From Methylopila sp. Yamaguchi (lineage in GTDB: Bacteria > Pseudomonadota > Alphaproteobacteria > Rhizobiales > Methylopilaceae), in the NCBI RefSeq assembly GCF_002897035.1, contig NZ_BAUX01000013.1, positions 62,001 through 126,000 of the forward strand: a DNA stretch of 64,000 nucleotides. The letters run 5' to 3'. A program made the position numbers and the translations under genes. Under the pieces are notes generated by a model, which made no database searches, had not been told where the DNA came from, and saw nothing but the letters and a program-made list of their open reading frames with translations. Shown piece after piece: positions 1 to 7,938 of the stretch; position 1 is the stretch's first letter, and each line of letters opens with the position of its first letter.

Positions 1-95
1 CCAGCCGCGCCGGGCGCTTGCCCCGCAAGGGCCGGGCAAAGGGCGGACAGACTTGAACCGGCCAGAACGGAGAGCGTGAGAAGGGTGTGGCGCAT
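1..95 (-). CDS. N-terminus of an exported protein, truncated by the window edge
   Basis: Only the first 31 residues are present, read leftwards from an ATG at 95-93. They form a typical Sec signal peptide: MRHTLLTL start, a hydrophobic core, and a likely cleavage after the ALA of CPALA. The start lies 8 bp after the stop of the DUF305 gene on the same strand, so the two are probably co-transcribed. The mature protein lies outside the window, so no function can be given. DUF305 genes are often found beside copper-handling genes, which is a hint only. Confidence 0.6.
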   Translation of the reverse strand, partial: MRHTLLTLSVLAGSSLSALCPALAGQAPGAA

Positions 96-103
96 CGTAA
101 GGC

Positions 104-610
104 TCACTTCATGGACATGGAATGATCGTGCGCCATTGCCGCCGCGGGCGGCGGCGCGGCGGGCGATGGACTTGAGGCGACAGGCGGCTCTTTGATCGCG
201 ATCCGCATCGCCGCGATCTCCTGCTGCTGGGTGACGATGATCTCCTGCGCGAGGCGCTTGAGCCTCTCGTTGCCGCCATGGCGCAGCAGCGACTTCGCCA
301 TGTCGATCGCGCCCTGATGGTGGGACGTCATCATGGCGACGAAGTCGCGGTCGACGTCGCCGGTGAGCGGCGCCGCCATGTCAGCCATCATCTTGTCCAT
401 CGCCTGGGCGTTCTCGGCGAGGAAAGCCCCTTCGGGACCGTGGCGATGCGTCGCGCCGGCTGAAGCGCCAGAGGCATCGGCCTCTGCGTGCGCCGGATCT
501 TGAGCGAGCGCAGCGACGGACGGCGCGCTTAGGACGGCGAGAACCACGACGAGCCCGCCGATTCCGCGCAGGCTAGGCACTCGCGCGCCTGAAACGTCGA
601 TCCGGATCAT
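104..610 (-). CDS. DUF305 family exported protein
   Basis: 168 residues. An N-terminal signal peptide (about 1-37, hydrophobic GLVVVLAVLSAPSVAALAQ) is followed by a DUF305 domain, recognised from the MMTSHHQGAIDMAKSLL and RLAQEIIVTQQQEI segments. These are the His- and Gln-containing helices of this four-helix, ferritin-like family. The C-terminus is rich in Pro/Ala and ends in a His/Met stretch (MAHDHSMSMK), which suggests metal, perhaps copper, binding. The protein is probably periplasmic. The ATG at 610 has an AGGAG Shine-Dalgarno 7 bases upstream; that site is partly covered by an inverted repeat (see 619-643). The family assignment is firm; the metal role is inferred. Confidence 0.85.
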   Translation of the reverse strand: MIRIDVSGARVPSLRGIGGLVVVLAVLSAPSVAALAQDPAHAEADASGASAGATHRHGPEGAFLAENAQAMDKMMADMAAPLTGDVDRDFVAMMTSHHQGAIDMAKSLLRHGGNERLKRLAQEIIVTQQQEIAAMRIAIKEPPVASSPSPAAPPPAAAMAHDHSMSMK

Positions 611-618
611 GCCTTACT

Positions 619-643
619 CCTCATGACGTGTGCGGTCATGAGG
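619..643 (-). promoter_or_regulatory. Perfect 9-bp inverted repeat overlapping the RBS of the DUF305 gene
   Basis: CCTCATGAC (619-627) and GTCATGAGG (635-643) are exact reverse complements with a 7-base spacer. On the minus strand the 3' arm runs into the Shine-Dalgarno AGGAG (621-617) of the gene starting at 610. It could be an operator for a dimeric regulator or an mRNA hairpin that limits translation. The sequence alone does not decide between them. Confidence 0.5.
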
Positions 644-1011
644 GTCAGACGCGCCGGCGAGCGCGAAATTCCATTCAGCCAAAAAATTCGTGCGGCGACA
701 TCTGCCTGACGCGCCTACGATCAGCGGACGCGACTTCCGCAGCCATTTAGGCGGAGATCTTCGTCAGCGCGATAGAGACATGTTCGTCGTGGTTGTCTCG
801 GGAAACATGGGGATGCTTGATCGGTAGAAAGGTCCAACCCAGGAGATTTGAGAAACCTGACGCGTCGCCGGACTCGCGGGTTAAGTATGTCCTTTCCTGG
901 CGCACGGAGCCACCAGTCCGCTACTGGCGCCGGGCGGCTTGCCGACCTCTGGCCAGAGTTGCCAAAGCGGACGTAGCGTGGAGCCGCCTACTGGCCAGCT
1001 GAAGCGACTCG
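644..1011. other. Stretch with no supported gene
   Basis: About 370 bases between the DUF305 leader region and the small RHH-like gene. The open frames here have no recognisable motif, weak starts and unusual composition. No RNA gene or repeat was seen. It presumably holds the promoter for the leftward DUF305 gene. Confidence 0.4.
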
Positions 1012-1299
1012 TTAGCGATCGCCGCTCTTCGCAGCGTCAGCGCGAGCGCCAGCCGCCTTCATTTTACGACCAGCCCGGACCATCGGGGCGTCGACCGGAC
1101 CAGATAAAGGCCGCCTGTGCTTGGTCGTTTTAGCCCCTGATAGAGCCGCGGCGAGCAGCGCCCGCGCCGCCTCTTCGCGCGACATCAGATCAAGGTGAGC
1201 AGCGATCCAGCCGTCGAGCTTGGCGAGAAGCTCGAAGTCCGCCGGTATCGTGAGAGTGGCGACGCTGGGGGTCGCCGGTGACAAGTCGTTCTGGATCAT
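1012..1299 (-). CDS. Small hypothetical protein with ribbon-helix-helix-like N-terminal part
   Basis: 95 residues. After a short leader, the segment VATLTIPADFELLAKLDGWI then SREEAARALLAAAL looks like a beta strand plus two helices of the ribbon-helix-helix (CopG/Arc) type. The C-terminal 35 residues are basic and probably disordered. If correct it would be a small DNA-binding protein. There is no obvious toxin partner beside it. The ATG at 1299 lacks a strong Shine-Dalgarno sequence. The fold call is by eye and tentative. Confidence 0.5.
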   Translation of the reverse strand: MIQNDLSPATPSVATLTIPADFELLAKLDGWIAAHLDLMSREEAARALLAAALSGAKTTKHRRPLSGPVDAPMVRAGRKMKAAGARADAAKSGDR

Positions 1300-1815
1300 T
1301 GAGGTAGCCTATCAGCGCCGCAAGTCGGAATAGCGGCCGGGGGGGCGACGAGGCCGTGCCGAAAAGTCGGCTCGAAGGTCGGGCGTCAGGATCCGTCCTT
1401 TACTAGGGTGATCGTCAGCTCATGCGCGCGCGCGAAGCGACCGCACGAAAGGCGACCGTTCGGCGATGGCCTGGGTGACGGCGCTTGACTAGGCATGCTT
1501 TCCGAGCCGCTCAGCCCCAAGCAATTCCCCATGGACGGCGCAACACCGTCCCAACGAGTCGCCGGAGCCAGCCGAGCCAGGATGTTGCGCGCAATTTCAT
1601 GCAGACCCGCCCTTTCAGCTACGACCTGTCGGCAGGGCGATCCAATTCGTGCGCCGGCGAAACGACGGCGCGTCAGCTCAATGACTGGCGGAGTTGATCC
1701 ATCCCGTCATGCAGCGCCACGACCGCGGCGACGACCGAGATCGGGATCAGACGCGCCATGACCCAATTCATCATGGCGAGGTCTCGGGAGCGACGGGTGG
1801 GAGACGCAAGGATCG
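1300..1815. other. Stretch with no supported gene
   Basis: About 515 bases between two leftward small genes. Short open frames exist in both directions but none has a recognisable domain or a good ribosome-binding site. Possibly decayed sequence. Confidence 0.4.
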
Positions 1816-2088
1816 TCATGGCTCGTCCAAGGCCGCGCGGTCCGCGTCGAGAGCCGCGGTCAGATCCGCGGGATCTACGAGATGGAACTGAACCGCGCCG
1901 ACGCGGACGGCGAGCGCCGGCGTCTGCAGCATCGTAGCGACGCGGCGATAGGCGAGGATCGAGACGCCGAGGATCTCATCCTCATCGACCACGAGCCGGT
2001 ACGTGCCGGCCGGCTGGGGATTGTCGAGGGCCTTCAGCGTGAACGGCCGAAGGAACGTCACCGTGGATTCCTGGGTCCGGCGCGACAT
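1816..2088 (-). CDS. Conserved small protein of unknown function (90 aa)
   Basis: I take the start at the ATG at 2088, giving MSRRTQESTVTFLRPFTLKA and a compact, well-behaved 90-residue protein. A longer upstream reading frame would be out of character and would run through the 44-residue gene in another frame. The protein looks globular, with a beta-rich middle (GTYRLVVDEDEI). Similar short proteins occur in Hyphomicrobiales as hypothetical proteins. No function is known to me. It starts 11 bp after the stop of the 44-residue basic protein, so the pair is probably an operon. Confidence 0.72.
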   Translation of the reverse strand: MSRRTQESTVTFLRPFTLKALDNPQPAGTYRLVVDEDEILGVSILAYRRVATMLQTPALAVRVGAVQFHLVDPADLTAALDADRAALDEP

Positions 2089-2099
2089 GTCGAACGCCG

Positions 2100-2234
2100 T
2101 CAGGACTTCTTGGACTTCGGCGCGGCGCCCGGTGAGGCGCCGATCTTCAGAGCCGATGTTGGGGCGGGCTCCGCCGCCTTGATCTTCTTCGGCTTCTTGG
2201 CTTCCTTGTTTCCGCGCTTCTGTGCTTTGGCCAT
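2100..2234 (-). CDS. 44-residue Lys-rich basic protein
   Basis: ATG at 2234 preceded by GGAG. The product begins MAKAQKRGNKEAKKPKK and ends PKSKKS. It is strongly basic, has no hydrophobic segment and is likely disordered. This very short, Lys-rich type (MAKAQ-RGN-EAKKPK) is familiar as an unnamed small protein in Hyphomicrobiales. Its basic character would allow nucleic-acid or ribosome binding, but this is speculation. It is followed by the 90-residue gene. Confidence 0.75.
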   Translation of the reverse strand: MAKAQKRGNKEAKKPKKIKAAEPAPTSALKIGASPGAAPKSKKS

Positions 2235-2449
2235 ACGCCGTACTCCGTTGGGCCCGTCGGGGCCGGAAACCAAAAGGCAACCCCGTCGTTTCGAAAGGCG
2301 ACGGGGTCGAAGACGCTCTCAAGCGCCTCTTTGGATCTGATGCTGCCGCGCCACTGCCAACGAGGTTCGCCAGTACATCCGTGGTCGACCTCGCTCTTCA
2401 GGGCGCTTCACCGCGCCGCCCGGAGCGACCAGTGCGGCCGGCGTCGCGA

Positions 2450-2663
2450 TCAGGTCTGCATTTGCAGCCGGTCGGCCGTCATCTTGCCGCTCTTTCGGTC
2501 GGAGACGATCTCGTGGGCCACCTTCTGGCCCTCCTGAAGATCGGAGATTCCGGCGGTCTCCCATCGCGCTGATGCGCACGAACGCGGCAACGCCGCCCTC
2601 GTCAGGCGCGATGAACCCGAAGGCCTTCAGGACGTTGAACCATTTGACTGTTCCATAAGACAC
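2450..2663 (-). pseudogene. Cold-shock (CspA-type) protein gene with a frameshift
   Basis: The GTG at 2663, with AGGA about 10 bases upstream, opens SYGTVKWFN-LKAFGFI-PDEGG--AFVRISAMGDR, the first half of a cold-shock domain with RNP1-like KAFGFI and RNP2-like AFVRI. After ISAMGDR the frame is lost. The second half (AGISDLQEGQKVAHEIVSDR and KMTADRLQ-QT) continues in another frame to a TGA at 2450-2452. Restoring two bases (GC in a CGCC run near 2550) would give a normal 71-residue Csp. As written, the open frame instead runs to 2319 with a tail unlike any Csp. RNP1 also has Ala where Gly is usual (KAFGF for KGFGF). Real pseudogene or sequencing error: undecided. Confidence 0.8.
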
Positions 2664-2796
2664 GGGAGATCCTGTTTGCAGGATAGAAGCGCGCGTCTAC
2701 AAAGAGGCGCACGCCGCAGCGCTGCCTGATGAAACAAAATCCGGCGAGTTCCAAATTTCTGCTTGAACACGCAATATATTAAATCACTTGAACGGC

Positions 2797-2835
2797 ATTG
2801 TAAAATGATGTGCACGGCGTCATTTACAATGACGC
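2797..2835. promoter_or_regulatory. Paired dyad elements in an AT-rich divergent intergenic region
   Basis: CATTGTAAAATG (2797-2808) is a dyad and CGTCATTTACAATGACG (2819-2835) is a perfect 7-bp-arm palindrome with a 3-base centre. The two also pair with each other (CATTGTAAAATGA against TCATTTACAATG). They lie in the only AT-rich stretch nearby, between the leftward cold-shock gene and the rightward gene at 2911. Possible operator pair or stem-loop. Confidence 0.5.
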
Positions 2836-2910
2836 GTCGGATTTTATTTTTAGGTTATTCATGGGATGGCTGACGCCCATGTCCGCACCCCATCAACCCG
2901 AGGAGCGCTT

Positions 2911-3231
2911 GTGGACGTAATGGTCAAACCGGTCATCGACCGGAAGGAATGGCTGCTGACCGACCTTTTGGGCCGTTCGATGGGGGTGATCCGGACCACC
3001 GACAGCGGACAGGTCAGTGTCGAGCCGGACGGCAAGGCGACCATGACCATGACCGGCATGCGCTGCGGTCCGTTTGCCTCGCTCGACGAGGCGCTCGCGA
3101 TGATCGAAACGCACACCCGAGGCGTCTGCCGCCGCGAGCCTGGCGAGGCTCAGGCTTCTGTAGATGAGACCGCCGCGACGGTCGAGACCTCGACGGCCAT
3201 GTCCGAGAACGCGTCCCGTGAGCCAAGATAG
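2911..3231 (+). CDS. Conserved hypothetical protein, about 106 aa
   Basis: I place the start at the GTG at 2911, which has AGGAG 5 bases upstream; an in-frame ATG at 2920 is the alternative, and a longer frame from 2866 lacks an RBS. The core reads EWLLTDLLGRSMGVIRT-DSGQVSVEPDGKA, then GMRCGPFASLDEALAMIETHTRGVCRR. It is a small alpha/beta protein whose last helix resembles the ends of other small Hyphomicrobiales proteins. Function unknown. The 3' end overlaps the opposing transglutaminase-like gene by about 80 bases, which is long for a convergent pair; a broken neighbour may explain it. Confidence 0.65.
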   Translation: MDVMVKPVIDRKEWLLTDLLGRSMGVIRTTDSGQVSVEPDGKATMTMTGMRCGPFASLDEALAMIETHTRGVCRREPGEAQASVDETAATVETSTAMSENASREPR

Positions 3232-4033
3232 CTGCCCGAAAGCGGCATGATTTGCCTGATGTCTCGGGCGACCGCGACCGGGATCAGATTGGCGCCGCCG
3301 ACGCTGCGATTGGTTGGATCGAACGTGATCCAGCCTGCGCCCGGCACATAGACCTCCGCCCAGGCGTGGGTCGAGCCAGACCCGTTCGAGCCGACCCGCC
3401 CCACGCCCGGATCATGGAGATAGCCCGACACCACCCGCGCTCCGAAGCCGAGGCTGCGCGTGGTCTCGGCGAATAAGGTCGCGAAGTCGCGGCACGAGCC
3501 GCGGCGCCGGTCGAGCGTCTCGAGCGGCGACTGGACGCCTTCGTCTTCACGGATCTCATAAGCGACCTCGACCGCTACGCCAACGTTGACGTCCTTCAGC
3601 AGCGACAGCGTGTCGGTCGGCTGGCCATAGACGAACCCCCGTGCCCAGGCGCGGAGCCGACCCGCCGGATCGAGATACTGGTTGAGCGTCAGCGAACCGA
3701 GATCCATCCGCTCATCGTCGGAATAGGGAAACGGTACTGGATCGCCGACGCCGCGACGTCGAAGATCGGCCAGGCCGGCGCGTCGAGCTCGATCTTTGCC
3801 ACGCTCTCGATCGTCAGGAGATCGGTCGCGCTTTCAAAACTTGCGATCGCCACGGCATTGCCGAACACGTCGTAGCTCCAGGACAGCGACGCCGCGGGCG
3901 TGATCGTGACGTCGATCGACAGCAGCCTGAGCTCGCGGCTCTCGCGCGGCCGAACCACCATCCTGTGCGGGTTGAGGCGCACGGGACTACGGTAGCGATA
4001 GGTCGTCCGGTGCAGGATCGTGATCTCGTCCAA
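3150..4033 (-). pseudogene. Transglutaminase-like cysteine protease gene with a frameshift
   Basis: The N-terminal half reads from a TTG at 4033 (AGGAG upstream): DEITILHRTTYRYRSPVRLN-HRMVVRPRES, the beta-sandwich of COG1305 proteins. It ends at QYRFP near 3728. The catalytic half continues in another frame (YSDDERMDLGSLTLNQYLDP) with the Cys motif RRGSCRDFA, the His motif STHAWAEVYVPGAGW, and the Asp in ITFDPTNR, so the full Cys-His-Asp triad is present. Adding one C to the CCC run (3726-3728, complement ggg) joins the two into a 294-residue protein, normal for the family. The second half alone could start at 3707 but would lack the N-terminal domain. Real inactivation or sequence error: open. 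Confidence 0.82.
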
Positions 4034-4098
4034 TGCGGTCTCCTGCGCTTGCGACGCAGAACGCACGCCTGCGGTCGATCGGCCATGCGACGTCCGGC

Positions 4099-4281
4099 TC
4101 AGGCGTTTCCGGCTCGTGGGTCGTCTGCAAGAAGTTCGTTCTGGACGCAGACGAGCTTTCGCAGCGTCTCGATCATTCTGGCGGCGTCCTGGAGCAATCG
4201 CGCGGTCTCGTCCGGCGTCAGGTCGTCCGTCATGACGGCCGCTGCGCGAAGTACGTCGACGAGATCGGGCGTCGGCTTCAC
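4099..4281 (-). CDS. Small hypothetical protein (60 aa)
   Basis: The ATG overlaps the stop of the upstream 81-residue gene by 4 bases (ATGA), a strong sign of translational coupling. The product is almost all helical (LVDVLRAAAVMTDDLTPDETARLLQDAARMIETL) and acidic. No known family. It is followed by about 65 bases before the transglutaminase-like gene on the same strand, so the three could be one operon. Confidence 0.6.
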   Translation of the reverse strand: MKPTPDLVDVLRAAAVMTDDLTPDETARLLQDAARMIETLRKLVCVQNELLADDPRAGNA

Positions 4282-4523
4282 TCTTCGAACTCCGTCGGCG
4301 TCCGTCCCGCGCGAAACAGCACCACCGGATTTTCGTCCGCCTGCTCCGTATCGACGTCATAGCCTTGGCTAAGCGCGACGACGCCGGCGAACCGGCCCTC
4401 CGATCGCTCGGCGCGGCCCTTCGCCTCCGCGGCTGTCTTGAATTTCATTGGAGTTTCGGCCCGCAGCTTGCCTCGCTTGTCGGCGCTCCAGGTCAGCACG
4501 ATGTGGATTGTCTCGGTCGCCAT
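4278..4523 (-). CDS. Conserved hypothetical protein (81 aa)
   Basis: Begins MATETIHIVLTWSADKRGKL and contains a KTAAEAKGRAERSEGRFAGVVALSQ helix-strand unit, so it is a small soluble alpha/beta protein. Function unknown to me. It shares a 4-base overlap with the 60-residue gene downstream. The ATG at 4523 has only a weak Shine-Dalgarno sequence. Confidence 0.6.
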   Translation of the reverse strand: MATETIHIVLTWSADKRGKLRAETPMKFKTAAEAKGRAERSEGRFAGVVALSQGYDVDTEQADENPVVLFRAGRTPTEFEE

Positions 4524-4725
4524 AAGCCGGGATAGCAGCGCCGGAGACTCCTGTCTCGTGGGGGATGGCAGTAAGCCGATGATCTAGGCTCGATCGAGCA
4601 GACCGGAACTCGTCGCTTAAAGCGGACCGGCAATGTCAGGTTCGGCTCGGCAGCCGATGCCCGCAATCGGCGCAAAGCGGAGCAAGCACGGCGCACGACT
4701 GCGTGGTCCTTCAATCGGTGGCCAT

Positions 4726-6792
4726 CTAACGCCACATCGCTCGCATCCGGGCCCGGACGTCGACGACCGGGCCGCTCGCCGGGCTGCGCGGCTGCGCAGT
4801 CCCCGCGAGCGGCCATGACGCGGCCTCGAACAAGCCGAGCATCGCCTTGGTGATAAACCGGGTGCGGGCCGCATAAACATGGCGGTCGCCGTGGGCGCGC
4901 TGCTGATGCACGAAGAACCGCTGCGGCAGCAGAAGCTGCAGGCTGTCCTTGGCGCGGGTCATCGCCACGTAGAGCAGCCGACGCTCCTCTTCGAGCTGCG
5001 CCTGCTCGCCCGCGCTCAGATCCGAGGGGATGCAGCCGTCGACCGCGTTGAGGACGAAGACCGACGTCCACTCCTGGCCCTTGGCCGAGTGGATGGTCGA
5101 GAGGATGAGACAGTCCTCGTCCAGCGACGGCGTGTCCGCCTCCGCGCTGGTGGCGTCGGGCGGATCGAGCGTCAGCTCGGTCAGGAACCGCTCGCGCGAG
5201 GGGTAGCCGGCGGCGATCTGCTCGAGCTGCAGGAGGTCCGCATGGCGCGCGGCGGCGTCCTCCTCATAGCGGCGTTCGAGATGGGGCTCGTACCAGCGGA
5301 GCGCGGCGCCGATGTCCGTCGGCCACACGGCTGCGCCGGCGAGTTCCGTCGTCATGTCGACGAAGGCCGTCCAGCCCTCGCACCCCCGCGGCGCCGGCGC
5401 CGCGACTAAGGTCTCGAGCGGCGCAGCGCTCGCCGCCAACGCATCCATCACGCGCGCGGCCGACGCCGGCCCGACGCCGGGCATGAGCTGAAGGATCCGA
5501 AATCCCGCCACGCGGTCGCGCGGGTTCTCCGCGAACCGCAGCAGCGCGAGAACGTCCTTCACATGCGCGGCGTCCAGAAACTTCAGGCCGCCGAATTTCT
5601 TAAACGGGATGTTGCGGCGGACGAGCTCCAGTTCGAGGGGCGCGCTGTGGTGCGACGCGCGGAACAGAACGGCCTGACGCTTGAGCGCCTCGCCTGCCTC
5701 GCGGTTCTCGAGCACCGCCTCGGCGATGTAGCGCGCCTGGTCGGTCTCGTCGCGGACGCTGACCAGCCGCGGCTTGGAACCGGACGTCCGCTCGGTCCAG
5801 AGGTTCTTCGTGAAGCGTTCGGCGGCGAGCTCGATGACGGCGTTCGCGGCGGCGAGGATCGGCTGCGTCGACCGGTAGTTCCGCGCCAGGGTCACGATCT
5901 CGGCGGGCGGCGAGAAACTTGCGGGAAAGTCTAGGATGTTGCGGACGGTCGCGGCGCGGAACGAGTAGATCGACTGGGCGTCGTCGCCGACCACCGTCAG
6001 GCCGCGCCCGTCCGGCTTCATCGCGCGCAGGATCGAGGCCTGCAGCCGGTTCGTGTCCTGGTACTCGTCGACCAGCACGTGGTCGAAGCGCTGGCCGAGG
6101 TCGGCCGCGATCGTCGGCTCCGACGCCATATGCGCCCAGTAGAGCAGCAGGTCGTCGTAATCGAGCACGTTCTGGCGCTGCTTCGCCTCGACGTAGCAGG
6201 CGAAAAGCTCGCCGAGTTCGGCGCTCCACCCTGCGCACCAGGGAAAGGCCTCGCCTAAAATGCGTTCCAGCAGCGTCTCGGCGTTCACGACGCGGGAGTA
6301 GATCGCAAGGCACGTGCCCTTGGCGGGGAAACGCTTCGCCGTCTTCGACAGCCCGAGATCATGCCGGGCGAGATTCATCAGGTCGGCCGAGTCCTCGCGG
6401 TCATGGATCGTGAACTTTGGATCGAGGCCGATGCTGTCGGCGTAGTCGCGCAGCAGCCGCGCTCCGACGCCATGGAAGGTGCCGGCCCACTGAAGCGCGC
6501 CGTCCACGAGGTCGCGGCGGTCGCCGAAGGCTTCGGCGGCGATGCGCTCGGCGCGACGGATCATCTCCGTCGCGGCCCTCCGCGAGAACGTCAGCAGCAG
6601 CACCCGACGGGGATCCGCGCCGTTGACGATCAGGTGCGCGACACGATGCGCGAGCGTGTCGGTTTTGCCGGATCCAGCGCCCGCAATGACCAGGAGAGGC
6701 CCCCGCGGCGCACCGGCGCCACCGGCCACGCCATGGTCGACCGCACGCAGCTGCTCAGGATTAAGCTTCGACAGATAGGCGGCGGACACCAC
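4726..6792 (-). CDS. UvrD/Rep-type ATP-dependent DNA helicase
   Basis: 688 residues with every superfamily 1A motif in order: Q-motif region NPEQLRAVDH (11-20), Walker A AGAGSGKT (37-44), Ia TFSRRAATEM, Walker B DEYQDTN (near 245), motif III VVGDDAQSIYSFRAA, motif IV NYRSTQPIL, motif V TIHSAKGQEW and motif VI LLYVAMTRAKDSL. This predicts a 3'-5' DNA helicase/translocase acting in repair or restart in the cytoplasm. It is somewhat shorter than UvrD/PcrA (about 720-780), and the C-terminal tail beyond motif VI is short. It has paralogues in many Hyphomicrobiales besides the main uvrD. The GTG at 6792 has GAGGTG 7-8 bases upstream; a second GTG follows directly. The gene stands alone. Confidence 0.9.
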   Translation of the reverse strand: MVSAAYLSKLNPEQLRAVDHGVAGGAGAPRGPLLVIAGAGSGKTDTLAHRVAHLIVNGADPRRVLLLTFSRRAATEMIRRAERIAAEAFGDRRDLVDGALQWAGTFHGVGARLLRDYADSIGLDPKFTIHDREDSADLMNLARHDLGLSKTAKRFPAKGTCLAIYSRVVNAETLLERILGEAFPWCAGWSAELGELFACYVEAKQRQNVLDYDDLLLYWAHMASEPTIAADLGQRFDHVLVDEYQDTNRLQASILRAMKPDGRGLTVVGDDAQSIYSFRAATVRNILDFPASFSPPAEIVTLARNYRSTQPILAAANAVIELAAERFTKNLWTERTSGSKPRLVSVRDETDQARYIAEAVLENREAGEALKRQAVLFRASHHSAPLELELVRRNIPFKKFGGLKFLDAAHVKDVLALLRFAENPRDRVAGFRILQLMPGVGPASAARVMDALAASAAPLETLVAAPAPRGCEGWTAFVDMTTELAGAAVWPTDIGAALRWYEPHLERRYEEDAAARHADLLQLEQIAAGYPSRERFLTELTLDPPDATSAEADTPSLDEDCLILSTIHSAKGQEWTSVFVLNAVDGCIPSDLSAGEQAQLEEERRLLYVAMTRAKDSLQLLLPQRFFVHQQRAHGDRHVYAARTRFITKAMLGLFEAASWPLAGTAQPRSPASGPVVDVRARMRAMWR

Positions 6793-7007
6793 GATTCATC
6801 ACCTCGACCTCAGAGGACGAGTGAGCATGGATCACGTTTTGTTCGCAAGCTTCCGAACTTCCCGTCCCACTCGAGAGGCGATGAGGCTTGCGCGTTTCGG
6901 ATTTCAACTCGCAACCCGTAGCAGGAACGCCCGTGGCGAGCGCGGCCGCCGGGGATGGCGCGGAGCGACCCGGGCAAAGCGCCGCGCGTCGGAGCAAGCC
7001 GTCGCGT

Positions 7008-7907
7008 CTACGGCCGTGATGGATGGCCTCGCAGAAAGCGGCGGAGCACCGGTTCGAAGGCGGACGTCGCCGGGGACATCGCTCGAACGTCGGAGGCCAG
7101 GAGATCGATCCGCCCTACGCTGAGCAGCGGGTCCGAGATCGCGACCGTGCACACGTGCTCGCCAGCGGGGGCGGACAGCGGCGCCAGGATCGCGACCGCG
7201 TCCGTGCGCGCCGCCAAGGCGACGCGAAGGCCGACCGAGTCGCTCTCCAGCAATACGGAGGGAATGCGCAGATTCGCCCGCCGGGAGGCTTCGTCGATCA
7301 GCAGCCGGGTGGGGGACCCCGGAGGCGGCAGGATGGCGGGCCAGTCCGCGAGCGCGGCGAGCGGCCGCGCGCCGTCGCCCGCCAGCGGATGGCCATGGCG
7401 AACGACCGCGACCAAAGGCTGATCGATCGAATCGCGGACAAGCACGCCTTCGGTGATCGGCGCGTTGTACGCGACGCCGAGTTCGGCCAGGCCCTCGGCC
7501 AACAGGCCGAGGACGTGCGGCGTGTTGCCAACCCGCACGTCGAAGCTGACGCCAGGATACGAGCGGGAGAAGGCGGTGATCGCCTGCGGGAGGATGGCGT
7601 CCGCCACGGGGCCGATGGCGGCGACGCGGACCCGGCCTCTGCGGAGGCCCTCGACAGCGGCGATCTCGGCGCGCGCAAGGTCGATATGGCCAAGGCTCGC
7701 CCGTGCGTGCCTCAGCACGATCTCGCCGGCGAGCGTAAGTGCGACCCCACGCGGTTTGCGCGTCAGGAGCGTGGCGCCAATCTCGCGTTCCAGCGCTAGG
7801 ATTTGGCGGCTCAACACCGATTGCACCACGTGCAGATGCTCGGCCGCCGCGCGGAACGAGCCTGCTTCGGTGACCGCGATGAAGCTGCTCAGGGCCGACA
7901 GATTCAC
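7008..7907 (-). CDS. LysR-type transcriptional regulator
   Basis: 299 residues, the usual length. The N-terminal winged helix (1-60) reads LSSFIAVTEAGSFRAAAEHLHVVQSVLSRQI, followed by the linker helix and a periplasmic-binding-protein-like effector domain (about 90-290). The GTG at 7907 has GGAGG upstream. It is transcribed away from hyuA at 8058 with 150 bases between, the usual place for the regulated promoter, so it most likely controls the first hyuAB pair and perhaps the whole island. The co-inducer is unknown, probably the substrate or an intermediate. A T-N11-A dyad lies just upstream (7921-7938). Confidence 0.92.
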   Translation of the reverse strand: MNLSALSSFIAVTEAGSFRAAAEHLHVVQSVLSRQILALEREIGATLLTRKPRGVALTLAGEIVLRHARASLGHIDLARAEIAAVEGLRRGRVRVAAIGPVADAILPQAITAFSRSYPGVSFDVRVGNTPHVLGLLAEGLAELGVAYNAPITEGVLVRDSIDQPLVAVVRHGHPLAGDGARPLAALADWPAILPPPGSPTRLLIDEASRRANLRIPSVLLESDSVGLRVALAARTDAVAILAPLSAPAGEHVCTVAISDPLLSVGRIDLLASDVRAMSPATSAFEPVLRRFLRGHPSRP

Positions 7908-7920
7908 GATGCCGCCTCCA

Positions 7921-7938
7921 GCGATGCCAAAATCGCAT
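7921..7938. promoter_or_regulatory. Candidate LysR-binding dyad
   Basis: ATGC (7924-7927), 7 bases, GCAT (7935-7938) gives the T-N11-A arrangement typical of LysR-type boxes. GCGAT (7921-7925) and ATCGC (7932-7936) form an overlapping dyad. It lies 14 bases above the lysR start and about 120 bases above the hyuA start, a standard position for autoregulation plus activation of the divergent gene. Confidence 0.45.

Noticed and set aside
1485-1761. Overlapping small rightward open frames
   Set aside because: No RBS, no recognisable motif and a composition unlike nearby genes.
2319-2449. Extended C-terminal tail of the cold-shock protein
   Set aside because: The tail arises only because the frame is lost near 2550; the true second half of the cold-shock domain is in another frame ending at 2450.
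3150-3707. Catalytic half of the transglutaminase-like protein as a complete separate gene
   Set aside because: The preceding frame ends exactly at the missing N-terminal domain, and one extra base joins them into a normal-length family member, so a frameshift explains it better.
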